Below are positions 26,885 to 38,157 of a stretch of DNA of 64,000 bases, in pieces; position 1 is the first letter of the stretch; each line of letters opens with the position of its first letter. Source of the stretch: Mastigias papua. Its lineage: Eukaryota > Cnidaria > Scyphozoa > Rhizostomeae > Mastigiidae. The translations under genes and the position numbers were made by a program. The stretch spans positions 17,080,659-17,144,658 of the forward strand of contig OZ025270.1 in the NCBI GenBank assembly GCA_964019165.1, written 5' to 3'. The notes beneath the pieces were generated by a model. It was given only the letters and a program-made list of their open reading frames with translations. It ran no database searches and was not told the origin of the DNA.

Positions 26885-27728
26885 AAAATGACCACAATTG
26901 AAATTGATTGATTTTGATTGAACATTGAAAAGTGATGAAAATGAGGCATTGTTGGCCGAAAAGTAAGGCTATAGCCTTGGTATTTATCCCAAAAATGACC
27001 ACAAGTGAAATTGATTGATTTTGATTGAACATTGAAAAGTGATGAAAATGAGGCATTTTTGGCCAAAAAGTAGGGCTATAGCCTTGGTATTTTGCCCAAA
27101 AATGACCAAAAATGACATTGATTGATTTTGATTTAACATTGAAAGGTGATGAAAATGAGCCATGTCCGGCCAAAAAGTAAGGCTATAGCCTTGGTAGTTT
27201 GCCCAAAAATGACCAACATTGAAATAGATTGATTTTGATTAAACATTGAAAAGTGATTAAAATGAGCAATTGTTGGACAACAAGTAAGGCTATAGCCTTG
27301 GCATTTTGCCCAAAAATGACCACAATTGAAATTGATTGATTTTGATTGAACATTGAAAAGTGATGAAAATGAGGCATTGTTGGCCGAAAAGTAAGGCTAT
27401 AGCCTTGGTATTTATCCCAAAAATGACCACAAGTGAAATTGATTGATTTTGATTGAACATTGAAAAGTGATGAAAATGAGGCATTTTTGGCCAAAAAGTA
27501 GGGCTATAGCCTTGGTATTTTGCCCAAAAATGACCAAAAATGACATTGATTGATTTTGATTTAACATTGAAAGGTGATGAAAATGAGCCATGTCCGGCCA
27601 AAAAGTAAGGCTATAGCCTTGGTAGTTTGCCCAAAAATGACCAACATTGAAATAGATTGATTTTGATTAAACATTGAAAAGTGATTAAAATGAGCAATTG
27701 TTGGACAACAAGTAAGGCTATAGCCTTG
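26885..27728. repeat. Tandem higher-order duplication, 428 bp (4 units)
   Basis: Two adjacent copies of a four-unit block with offset exactly 428 bp (4 x 107). Shared rare variants are CATGTCCGGCC, AAGTAGGGCTATAG, TTTATCCC and CAATTGTTGGACAAC. This is the smallest and apparently the youngest higher-order period seen. Confidence 0.88.
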
Positions 27729-30700
27729 GTATTTTGCACAAGAATGACCAATATTGAAATTGATTGATTTTGATTGAACATTGAAAAGTGATGAAAATGA
27801 GCCATTTTTGGCCAAAAAGTAAGGCTATAGCCTTGGTAGTTTGCCCAAAAATGACCACAATTGAAATTGATTGATTTTGATTGAACATTGAAAAGTGATG
27901 AAAATGAGGCATTTTTGGCGAAAAAGTAAGGCTATAGCCTTGGCAGGTTGCCCAAAAATGACCAACATTGAAATTGATTGATTTTGATTTAACATTGAAA
28001 AGTGATGAAAATGAGCCATTTTTGGCCGAAAAGTAAGGCTATAGGCTTGGTATTTTGCCCACAAATGACCAAAATTGAAAGTGATTGATTTTGATTGTAG
28101 ATTGAAAAGTGATGAAAAAGAGGCATTTTTGGCCGAAAAGTAAGGCTATAGCCATGGTATTTTGCCCAAAAATGACCACAATTGAAATTGATTGATTCTG
28201 ATTGAACATTGAACAGTGATGAAAATGAGCCATTTGTGGGCAAAAAGTAAGGCTATAGCCTTGGTATATTGCCCACAAATGACCACAATTGAAATTGATT
28301 GATTTTGATTGAACATTGAAAAGTGATGAAAATGAGCAATTTCTGGCCGAAAAGTAAGGCTATAGCCTTGGTATATTGCCCACAAATGACCACAATTGAA
28401 ATTGATTGATTTTGATTGAACAATGAAAAGTGATGACAATGAGCCATTTGTGGACAACAAGTAAGGCTATAGCCTTGGTAGTTTGCCCAAAAATGACCAA
28501 CATTGAAATAGATTGATTTTGATTTAACATTGAGACGTGATTAAAATGAGCAATTTGTGGACAACAAGTAAGGCTATAGCCTTGGTATTTTGCCCAAGAA
28601 TGACCAATATTGAAATTGATTGATTTTGATTGAACATTGAAAAGTGATGAAAATGAGCCATTTGTGGCCAAAAAGTAAGGCTATAGCCTTGGTAGGTTAC
28701 CCAAACATGACCACAATTGAAATTGATTGATTTTGATTGAACATTGAAAAGTGATGAAAATGAGGCAGTTTTGGCCAAAAAGTAAGGCTATAGCCTTGGT
28801 AGGTTGCCCAAAAATGACCGACATTGAAATTGATTGATATTGATTTAACATTGAAAAGTGATGACAATGAGCCATTTTTGGGCAAAAAGTAAGGCTATAG
28901 CCTTGGTAGTTTGCCCACAAATGACCAACATTGAAATTGATTGAGTTTGATTCAACAATGAAAAGTGATGAAAATGAGCAATTTTTGGCCGAAAAGTAAG
29001 GCTATAGCCATGGTATTTTGCCCAAAAATGACCAAAGTTGAAATTGATTGATATTGATTGAACATTGAAAAGTGATGAAAATGAGCCATGTTTGGCCGAA
29101 AAGTAAGGCTATATCCTTGGTATTTTGCACACAAATGACCAAAAGTGAAAGTGATTGATTTTGATTGCAGATTGAAGTGATGAAACTGAGGCATTTTTGG
29201 CCAAACAGTAAGGCTATAGCCTTGGTATTTTGCCCAAAAATGACCAAAAATGAAATTGATTGATATTGATTGAACATTCAAAAGTGATGAAAATGAGCCA
29301 TGTTTGGCCGAAAAGTAAGGCTATAGCCTTGGTATTTTGGCAAAAATGACCAAAAATGAAATTGATTGATATTGATTGAACATTGAAAAGTGATGAAAAT
29401 GAGCCATGTTTGGCCGAAAAGTAAGGCTATAGCCTTGGTATTTTGCACACAAATGACCAAAAGTGAAAGTGAATGATTTTGATTGCAGATTGAAGTGATG
29501 AAACTGAGGCATGTTTGGCCGAAAAGTAAGGCTATAGCCTTGGTATTTTGCACACAAATGACCAAATTTGAAAGTGATTGAGTTTGATTGCAGATTGAAG
29601 TGATGAAAATGAGGCATTTTTGGCCAAAAAGTAAGGCTATAGCCTTGGTATTTTGCCCAAAAATGACCACAATTGAAATTGATTGAGTTTGATTGAACAT
29701 TGAACAGTTCTAAAAAAGAGCCATTTGTGGGCAAAAAGTAAGGCTTTAGCCTTGGTGTTTTGCCCACAAATGACCACACTTGAAATTGATTGATTTTGAT
29801 TGAACATTGAAAAGTGATGAAAATGAGCCATTTTTGGCCAAAAAGTAAGGCTATAGCCTTCGTAGGTTGCCCAAAAATGACCAAAATTGAAATTGATTGA
29901 GTTTGATTGAACATTGAAAAGTGATGAAAATGAGGCATTTTTGGCCAAAAAGTAAGGCTATAGCCTTGGTATTTTGCACACAAATGACCACAATTGAAAG
30001 TGATTGATTTTGATTGCAGATTGAAGTCATGAAAATGAGGCAGTTTTGGCCAAAAAGTAAGGCTATAGCCTTGGTATTTTGCCCAAAAATGACCACAATT
30101 GACATTGATTGAGTTTGATTGAACATTGAACAATTCTAAAAAAGAGCCATTTGTGGGCAAAAAGTAAGGCTTTAGCCTTGGTGTTTTGCCCACAAATGAC
30201 CACACTTGAAATTGATTGATTGTGATTGAACATTGAAAAGTGATGAAAATGAGCCATTTTTGGCCAAAAAGTAAGGCTATAGCCTTGGTAGTTTGGCCGA
30301 AAATGACCAAAATTGACATTGATTGAGTTTGATTGAACATTGAAAAGTGATGAAAATGAGCAATGTTTGGCCAAAAAGTAAGGCTATAGCCTTGGTATTT
30401 TGCCCACTAATGACCACAATTGAAATTGATTGATTTTGATTGAACATTGAAAAGTGATGAAAATGAGGGAGTTTTGGCCAAAAAGTAAGGCTATAGTCTT
30501 GGTATTTTGCCCAAAAATGACCACAATTGAAATTGATTGATTTTGATTGAACATTGAACAGTGATGAAAATGAGCCATGTGTGGGCAAAAAGTAAGGCTA
30601 TAGCCTTGGTATATTGCCCACAAATGACCACAATTGAAATTGATTGATTTTGATTGAACATTGAAAAGTGATGAAAATGAGGGAGTTTTGGCCAAAAAGT

Positions 30701-31988
30701 AAGGCTATAGTCTTGGTATTTTGCCCAAAAATGACCAAAATTCAAATTGATTGATTTTGATTGAACATTGAAAAGTGATGACAATGAGCCATTTGTGGGC
30801 AAAAAGTAAGGCTATAGCCTTGGTAGTTTGCCCACAAATGACCAACATTGAAATTGATTGAGTGTGATTCAACAATGAAAAGTGATGAAAATGAGCAATT
30901 GTTGGCCGAAAAGTAAGGCTATAGCCATGGAATTTTCCCAAAAATGACCAAAGTTGAAATTGATTGATATTGATTGAACATTGAAAAGTGATGAAAATGA
31001 GCCATTTTTGGCCGAAAAGTAAGGCTATAGCCTTGGTAGGTTGCCCAAAAATGACCAAAGTTGAAATTGATTGACGTTGATTGAACATTGAAAAGTGATG
31101 ACAATGATGCATTTGTGGGCAAAAAGTAAGGCTATAGTCTTGGTAATTTGCCCAAAAATGACCAACATTGAAATTGATTGATTTTGATTTAACATTGAAA
31201 AGTGATTAAAATGAGCCATTTTTGGACAACAAGTAAGGCTATAGCCTTGGTAGTTTGCCCACAAATGACCAAAATTGAAATTGATTGATTTTGATTGTAG
31301 ATTGAAAAGTGATGAAAATGAGGCAGTTTTGGCCGAAAAGTAAGGCTATAGCCTTGGTATGTTGCCCAAAAATGACCAAAATTGAAATTGATTGATTTTG
31401 ATTGAACATTGAAAAGTGATGAAAATGAGCCATTTGTGGGCAAAAAGTAAGGCTATAGCCTTGGTATATTGCCCACAAATGACCATTATTGAAATTGATT
31501 GATTTTGATTTAACATTGAAAAGTGATGAAAATGAGCCATGTTTGGCCGAAAAGTAAGGCTATAGCCTTGGTATTTTGCCCAAAAATGACCAAAATTGAA
31601 ATTGATTGATTTTGATTGAACATTGAAAAGTGATGACAATGAGCCATTTGTGGGCAAAAAGTAAGGCTATAGCCTTGGTATTTTGCCCAAGAATGACCAA
31701 AGTTGAAATTGATCGATGTTGATTGAACATTGAAAAGTGATGACAATGATGCATTTGTGGGCAAAAAGTAAGGCTATAGTGTTTGTAATTTGCCCACAAA
31801 TGACTAAAATTGAAATTGATTGATTTTGATTGAACATTGAAAAGTGATGACAATGAGCCATTTGCGGGCAAAAAGTAAGGCTATAGCCTTGGTATTTTGC
31901 CCACAAATGACCAAAATTGAAATTGAGTGAGGTTGATTGAACATTGAAAAGTTATGAAAATTAGCCGTGTAGTAAATTAGAAACTATC

Positions 31989-32252
31989 TGTTCGGAAGAA
32001 TTTAATAAAAAGGTCCACATAGAAAGACTTTGAAGAGAAAGAATCCATCGTCCATTGTGGCAAAAAAACCAACTTGACTTCTCTCGTAAACAAGTCAAGT
32101 GATTTAGACTTCCTGTTTGTAACAACAATAACGAGCAAAAATGTCTTGCTACTCGACAAAGAAAGCGTCCTTCTTTAATCGGCAAGGGGTTCAACAACCA
32201 TTGAGACTCTTGTGCCCATAAACAACAATAACTTCAGTTGTCCTCTTGCACA
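31989..32252 (-). repeat. BEL/Pao 3' LTR
   Basis: This 264-bp copy aligns along its whole length with 38158-38420. It has TG...CA ends. On the minus strand it is preceded by a purine-rich tract, GAAGGGCAAGGA, directly abutting the LTR, which fits the polypurine tract that primes plus-strand synthesis. Confidence 0.93.
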
Positions 32253-32292
32253 TCCTTGCCCTTCATGATGGACTAAAAGTTCATCGTCACTA

Positions 32293-32699
32293 TCATTGTT
32301 CTTCTTCCACCAAGTCAATTGGGCATACTTTAACAATTGGTCGAACATAGTTCTTTCCATTGACACATACTTTAATGCTTCTCACATTACCATCATTTCC
32401 AGGAAAAACTTCAGTTACTCGTCCAAGAGGCCATTGTCTTCTTAGTGTGTCAGGAGACATAACTAAAACTATGTCATTCACGGCTAAATTCCTTTTTTGC
32501 AGATGCCATTTTGTGCGTTTCCTAATACTCGGCAGCCACTCTTTCAGCCAGCGTTGCCAGAAGTCTTATAAGTTTTTGAACTCTCCTCCAACGCTTTCGT
32601 GGATTGTACTGACTCTCGTCCACTATTGTTGGTGCAAATTGCCCTCCTACTCTTCCGTGAAGGAAGTGATTAGGAGTCAATGGGGTATGGTCATTAGCA
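32293..32699 (-). pseudogene. BEL/Pao C-terminal domain (DUF5641-like), frameshifted
   Basis: After the integrase core the frame continues with NDHTPLTPNHFLHGRVGG. It then switches frame near 32550 to WLKEWLPSIRKRTKWHLQKR and ends in WPLGRVTEVFPGNDGNVRSI near 32400. These are hallmarks of the domain that closes BEL/Pao polyproteins. At least one frameshift separates the two parts. The domain's biochemical role is not known to me. Confidence 0.88.
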
Positions 32700-33470
32700 T
32701 TAGCTGACTGGTAAATAAGACGGTGAGAGAGGGCGAGAGTTAATAAGACTTTCAGTTCCAGTGAGGGCCGTGCTTAGTTCCTCATCTGTCACGGCAGCAT
32801 TTCCCAATACAGCTTGCACAGCCTTTTTTTCCGCTTTGATCATGGATTCATGTGCTCCACCAAAATGAGGAGCCAAGGGAGGATTGAATCGCCATTTTAT
32901 TCCTAGATCTGCCCCTGAACTTGCTATCTTCGCTTGATCTAGTGCTCTAATAAGTTCTTTTAACTCTTGATCTGCACCTATAAAGTTTGTGCCATTATCA
33001 GCAACTATTTCTTTAGGTAAACCACGTCTATTTGTCATCCTGTAGAAAGCGTTAAGAAAACTGTCTGTACCCAAACCATAAGCCATTTCTATGTGAACAT
33101 CACGAGTAAGAAGACATGAAAACAAACACATATATCTTTTCACTCTTTTCTTTCCCCTTCCTTGAATGGTTATGAAAGGTCCACCAAAATCTACTGCTGT
33201 TTTTGAGAAAGCTTGCAATGGAAGCGATAATCGGACATCTGGAAGAGGTGCCATAATTTGTGTAGCAGCTTTGGCTTTTTTCTTTTTACAAAAATTCCAC
33301 TCACTTGTGACTTGTTTAATCTCTTCTCTTGCTCTCAGGATCCCATATTTCTCAGACAGTAGAGCCAGAATATGATTAGTTCCAGCAACATTTGTTTCTT
33401 CGTGATATGATCGTACCACAAGTTTTGTCTCCCATTCTCCTCTTGGCAAAATCACTGGAAATTTTATATC
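32700..33470 (-). pseudogene. BEL/Pao integrase, zinc-binding motif damaged
   Basis: Would insert the DNA copy into the genome. The N-terminal HHCC region has YHEE and NHILALL, but the Cys pair is reduced to NFCKKKKAK, so the second Cys is missing. The catalytic core keeps D in KTAVDFGGPF near residue 89, D in VADNGTNFIG near 151 and E in FGGAHESMIKAEKK near 202. The open part stops at 32700, immediately after LINSRPLSPSYLPVS. One base further, another frame continues with NDHTPLTPNHFLHGRVGG, so the stop comes from a frameshift. Confidence 0.92.
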
Positions 33471-33874
33471 ATGAGCAAGATAATCAGCATTAGATATTCA
33501 GCACTAAACAGTCTGCTGTTGGCTCGAAGTAGTCCATCATCATCTAGGAAAGGATTCAGAGATAGTAACTTGCTTTGAGGTTTCAGCAAAGATTGTTTGG
33601 ATTGTAAAATTTTACTTCTTCAGCAAAAATACGTCTTTGAAGAAAGATCAGAATCTGCAGCTCGGCATCTTGAATCTCTTCCACAGATAGTTCTCCTGTA
33701 CGAGGCAATTCTGGCTTGCTACAGTTTTCTATGAATCGATTCACCCAAGCTCGCACCCTCTTCAGTCACTGCCAATTAGAAAATCTTCTTGGATCTAATC
33801 GCCAATTTTCAATCCCCAGAGTTGAAGACATAAACGTACTCTCGATTTGCCATCTTTTCTTTTCAGCTTTCCTT

Positions 33875-34613
33875 CTACAAAATTTCTTTTACAGCTTCTG
33901 ATGACTTAATAATTTGTTTCTTTGGCCATTCATCTCTTGTCGCTAATAGGAATTTTGATCCATTCCACCAAAGTCTTGACTTTACTAGCTCATCAGTATT
34001 TAGCCCTCTTGTGGGTATATCAGCAGGATTATCTTCAGACCTTACATAGTTCCATTGCTCAGGAAGAGTAATCCTTTGTATACTCGCAACACGATTTCCA
34101 ACAAATGTTTTCAAAGCTCTACTTTGATTTTGTAGCCACCAAAGTACATCCATACTGTCTGTCCAGTAATAAATTTCTTCTTTCTTGCACTCAAGTGCTA
34201 CTTGAACAGGGATTGACATATGAGCAGACAGTAAAGCTCCCAATAACTCTAGCCTCGGAATGCTTGTTGCTGTAAGTGGCGCAACTCTTGTTTTTGAAGC
34301 TACCATCCGTACTGTGACAGTTCCGTCTGTATAAGTTGCTCTGTTATAGACTACAGTTCCGTAAGCTTCATTGGATGCATCGGCTGAAAAAGTGCAAGCT
34401 TCTTTCCACAACTTCCTTCTTCTCTTGTATACAACGAGGAATCTTTAAGCTTGATATTTGTTTCATTTGCTGATTCCACTGATTGAATTTGTGGTATAAA
34501 TCATCCTTCAAACAGTCATCCCATTGTAATCCAGCAAGCCAAATTCTTGCATTAAGATTTTTCCTCGAATCAGTAATGGAGATAGAAACCGTGTGGATCA
34601 AAGAAAGTTGCAA
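33875..34613 (-). pseudogene. BEL/Pao RNase H region, two frame changes
   Basis: RNase H would degrade the RNA of the RNA-DNA hybrid. Two overlapping open pieces in different frames are needed: 34368-34613 (linker, LAGLQWDDCLKDDLY) and 33875-34411. The second carries FSADASNEAYG near residue 9, LLGALLSAH near 55, YYWTDSMDVLWWL near 80 and SEDNPADIPTRG near 124, matching the order of acidic residues in the BEL RNase H. Frame changes lie near 34570-34613 and 34390-34411. No open BEL sequence of length is seen from 33460 to 33875, so this part is badly decayed. Confidence 0.88.
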
Positions 34614-35757
34614 TATGACTCAAAATTTGTCTCTTGGTAATAACTGGAGATTTAATTGACTCAAAGGGTGTGAAAGTAAAGTTGTCTTCATTTGGCTGCC
34701 ATAGTACACCTAGGGTTTCTGTGCTTGGGAGAATTCCTTTAGTTAAATTCACTTCTGTAGCCTAATCATCTAGTGGAATTTCGGCGAGTACTTGTTTGGA
34801 ATTTGACAGCCATTTTCTAGCATCCATACCAGCTCTTTCCCAAATGGCAGAAAGCTCTTTATATAATGTGATAGCCTCTTCCTCACTAGATGTAGAATCC
34901 CTACTATCATCCATGTAAGTAGATTCTAGAATGGTCTTGGCAGCTTTTGGAAAAGATGAACAATTTCTCCTTGCATGTTCTTGCGTAACAAGCCGTGCTT
35001 GGAAAGGGCAAGAGTTAATTCCAAATACTAAACGATTAAACTCATAGACGGCTGGCTGCTGCGATTGGTCAAGTCCTCTCCAGAGAAAACGATGGTAAGG
35101 ACGATTTTTAGGATCCAGACTGATTCGTAGATACATTTCCGCCACATCACAAATTAATCCAATTGGAAATCTTCGAAAGCCCAACAGTATTTTAAAGAGA
35201 TCTCTCTGAAGCTTTGGACCTATGTGAATGATGTCATTCAAAGCTATATTATCATGCTGAACTGAAGCATCGAATACAACTCTTGTCTTCGTTGTTGATC
35301 TGTTTGGCCGTATCACAGGAAAATGTGGAAGATACCATCCTTTATCGATTGGTTTCTGCTCCAATTTCATAACATAACCCTTCTTTATGTAATCCTGTAT
35401 GATGCTTGAATAAGATTGGCCAACATTAAAATCTCGAAGAAGCCGTTTCTCTGTACTTAAAAGATGTTTAGAAGCAGTATTGTAGTTGTCAGGAAGTGTT
35501 TTTGGATCTTTCTTCCATGGGGTCTCGACTTGGTATCTTCCTTCTTTGAATTCCATAGATTCAAGGACTATTTCTTGAGCTTTCTTTTCATCTTTGGTAA
35601 GGACTGGTTCTTCAGATTTGTCCCTTAAACAATCCACTTCCCAGAATTTTTGTAGAATCTGAGTAAGCTTTGTTTGTGATTCACTCACTTGTCCACAGTT
35701 TATCAAGTGAAAGCATGTAATAATTGGCATTTTCATCCACATTTGTGCTGTTAACAC
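34570..35757 (-). pseudogene. BEL/Pao reverse transcriptase, one in-frame stop
   Basis: Pao-type RT, which would copy element RNA into DNA within the capsid. Landmarks in order: KTRVVFDASVQHDN near residue 156, LICDVAEMYLRI near 202 (first catalytic Asp), RLVFGINSCPFQA near 242 and the catalytic YMDD near 277. A TAG at 34762-34764 interrupts the frame after about 331 residues. The same frame then resumes (GILPSTETLGVLW) and ends at 34570 close to FFDPHGF, a conserved BEL landmark that precedes the RNase H region. The RT core is otherwise well preserved. Confidence 0.93.
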
Positions 35758-36631
35758 TTCCTATACAAGTCCATCCGAGTGGAGTATGTCTAGCAATAGG
35801 TTCTCCATCATTTCCATGTACTTCTTCTAAAGCAGCATGTAAGTACGCATGATTCACTCCAATCAACACATCAACAATTGGACGACCAATCGGCTTTAGA
35901 AATTTTACTCTCTGTAAATGAGGCCACATTCCTGACTTTTTACTCCAATCTAATGGTCGCATATTCCCTGTCACTCTGTTAGTAGTATACGCTTCAAGTC
36001 GGTACTGAAATGTGCAATCTAAGCTCTCCATATCATACTCTACTGACATTGTTTGAAACCTTTTGACTTGTCCATTCATTGTGCTTACAGAAATTTCTTC
36101 CATTGGTCCACATAGTCTAAGTTCAGCAGCTACGTCACTATTAATATACGATCTTGTACTACTATCATCCAATAAAGCGTTTAATACTAGTTCTCTTTTG
36201 GTGGTCTTTAATTTCACTGGAATTGTTCGGAGTGCTGTTACTGTAAATTGTTGAATCTCCGCAGAAGTATTACATGCTTCTGTTGTAGTTTCATTTTTAC
36301 TACTTGGACACTTTTTCTCATTATGACAGCTATTGTTTGAAGCTCCAGAATCATCTTCTTTGTCCTCTTTTCTTTGTGCAGATGAAAATGACCTTACATC
36401 TTCATGTAGATAGCGACTGTGTTTCTCTTCGCATCCATAAATGCCACATATTCGACTTCTTGTACAATTCTCCCCTTGATGATTATGACCCAAACATCTA
36501 AAGCATAATCTGTTTCTCTTTGCTACATTCCATCTATCTTTGACCATCATCGTCTTGAAATGGTAGCATTTCCATACAGGATGTGTATTATGACAGACTG
36601 GACATTTTGGACTGAGCTTCGGCTTGTTGGT
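35681..36631 (-). pseudogene. BEL/Pao zinc knuckle and aspartic protease (DUF1758-like), broken
   Basis: This continues the gag frame after the TAG at 36632. It opens with a CPVCHNTHPVWKC motif, then CFRCLGHNHQGENC and a further Cys/His cluster, the nucleic-acid-binding knuckles of BEL polyproteins. The protease follows: VLNALLDDSSTRSYI is in the position of the usual catalytic D-S/T-G. Here the motif reads Leu-Asp-Asp-Ser-Ser, with no Gly in the expected place, so activity is doubtful. The domain ends in GWTCIGSV, a conserved landmark. The frame changes by one base near 35690-35757 before the RT. Confidence 0.87.
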
Positions 36632-38015
36632 CTAGGAAGTTTGTCCAAATAGAAGCTGTTGTGGTTCTCTGTTTCGTACACTTAAGCCTTTGATTGTTTC
36701 AGTGGCAATTACTTGAAGTTCAGCTTCCCTGAATAGCCAGTCACGTAGTGCTTCTAGTCCTTCTGGTATAGACTTCTCATAGATCCATCGCCTGAAATCT
36801 GTCAGCATTGCTTCAGTCATCTTTTTTTGTGCCTTAATGTAGAGCAAGCTGTTTCCAAGTTCTTCAAGTCTTCCAGCTTCTTGAAGGTTGAGAACTAATA
36901 TATCTAGAAGATCAGCTAGTTTCTCCACATCTTTCACTACCCCTATTCGAATTGGACGGAACTGATCCCATTCCTCAAGATTCAGAACAATTCGTCTTCT
37001 CATTCCTCCATACTTTCTTTCTAATCGACTTTTAGCAGCTTCATACGCAGCAGCTGAATGCCCAAGGCTCTTCACAACTTTCAAGGGCTCGCCTCTCAAG
37101 TAATTTCTCAGCTGAAGAAGCTTGTACTCGGCAGTTGCATGTGCTTCATCTACGCACATAATAAAGACAGCTTTCCAACTATGATAGCTCTTTTTATCAC
37201 CACTGAAAATGGGAATACTTATTCTTTGAAGTTGTCTCCACATGTCCTGTCCCAGCTCCATTGTGTTGATTTTCTCTCCTTGATCTTTTGAAATCTGAAA
37301 ATCCTCTCTTTTGTTAAAACTCTCATCCTTTTCACGATCTTTAATTTTCAATGCCTCTTCATATCTTTTATTTTCTTGGTCATAGAATTCCTCTCTCTCC
37401 TTATCTTTTGACTTAACCTCTGTTGATGTGACCAGCCATTTTCTGATATTTTCTTTAACTGAAAATTGGTCTAAAGATGATTCCAGCTCTTCCGACAAAG
37501 TTTCTTTCCTTGGTCGAAAATAGGTTGAAGCCTCAGCGAGACTTTTTATGTTTGACGTCTTTATACCCTCAAGCTGTCGTGTCAGATCTTCGTGGTTTTT
37601 TACATATTGTTCGTCAAGTTCCCTTTGTGCCTGTTTGATTTCCTTAATTTCTGCTTTAGTATGATCCAGCAACAAATCCTTTGTTTTATCCCCATTGACT
37701 TCATTCTCCTCTTTATCCTCTCGTAATGTTCTTTCTTTTGCTTTATCTTCTTCTTGGCAGTTGCTCTGTTCACTTCTTCGCTCCGCACCATGTATTTTAT
37801 CTAGCTGCTTTACAAATGGCTTTCTTTCTTCTACGAAACCAAGCCCTTAGAATGCTTCACTCCTAGCCGATACACTACTTTGTCTTGACAAAATACCGCT
37901 TGTCTTTGAACGCCTACTCCTAATTTCTTCTCGAACTGAGTCCAAACAATCTTGTGTTTTGCGGTCCGCTTGTGCATATTCTTCAGTGAATAGCTCCAAC
38001 TCCCCTGTATATATT
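36632..38015 (-). pseudogene. BEL/Pao gag region (DUF1759-like), broken
   Basis: Encodes the structural Gag part that would package element RNA. The main open part (36632-37675 and upstream) starts with a highly charged, Glu/Lys-rich, probably coiled-coil segment. A DUF1759-like domain follows, with PIFSGDKKSYHSWKAVF near residues 157-173 and a YLRGEPLKVVKSL segment near 192-204, typical of BEL Gag. The frame extends further upstream than the longest open part: after the in-frame TAA at 37847-37849 it continues with a basic Ser-rich stretch up to a probable frameshift near 38015. A second in-frame stop, TAG at 36632-36634, separates it from the zinc-knuckle region. The original start codon was not located. 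Confidence 0.85.
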
Positions 38016-38141
38016 TTGTTTCAGTTGCAGCATCTCTTCAGTTTGTTGTTTTTCTAAGCGCTCAACCGCTTAGTCCCCTTTCCGTCCAAACTTGATTTTT
38101 TCTTCTTCTTCTGATGTTTTCCCATATTTTTCGATAACTAC

Positions 38142-38153
38142 CCTCTGCTACCA
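38142..38153 (-). other. Primer binding site, initiator tRNA-Met type
   Basis: The plus strand reads CCTCTGCTACCA, four bases from the 5' LTR. This equals the 3' end of animal initiator tRNA-Met as recalled (acceptor strand plus CCA), so the minus strand TGGTAGCAGAGG would pair with that primer over 12 nt. It fixes the element's orientation independently of the coding sequence. Confidence 0.85.
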
Positions 38154-38157
38154 ATTT

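Larger units (their letters stand above)
16502..31966. repeat. 107-bp satellite array, right block (~145 copies)
   Basis: The same satellite resumes after the LINE and continues to about 31966, where the last unit decays (ATTAGCCGTG) shortly before the BEL LTR. Subtypes differ in frequency from the left block: TTTAACATTGAAAGGTGATG with CATGTCTGGCC, units with TTTATCCCAAAAATG, and a 104-bp subtype in which TTGAAAAGTGATG is shortened to TTGAAGTGATGAAACTGAGG. The GCAGATTG subtype common on the left is rare here. The palindromic core is kept in most units, with occasional CTATAGTC or CTATATCC variants. Confidence 0.97.

Noticed and set aside
29321..30340. A 339-codon minus-strand open frame, and dozens of others of 60-270 codons, in the satellite
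   Set aside because: They are periodic readings of the 107-bp unit in shifting frames, most open from TTG and not ATG. Length varies with unit variants that remove the TAG of the core. There is no domain, and the peptide is just the repeated unit.
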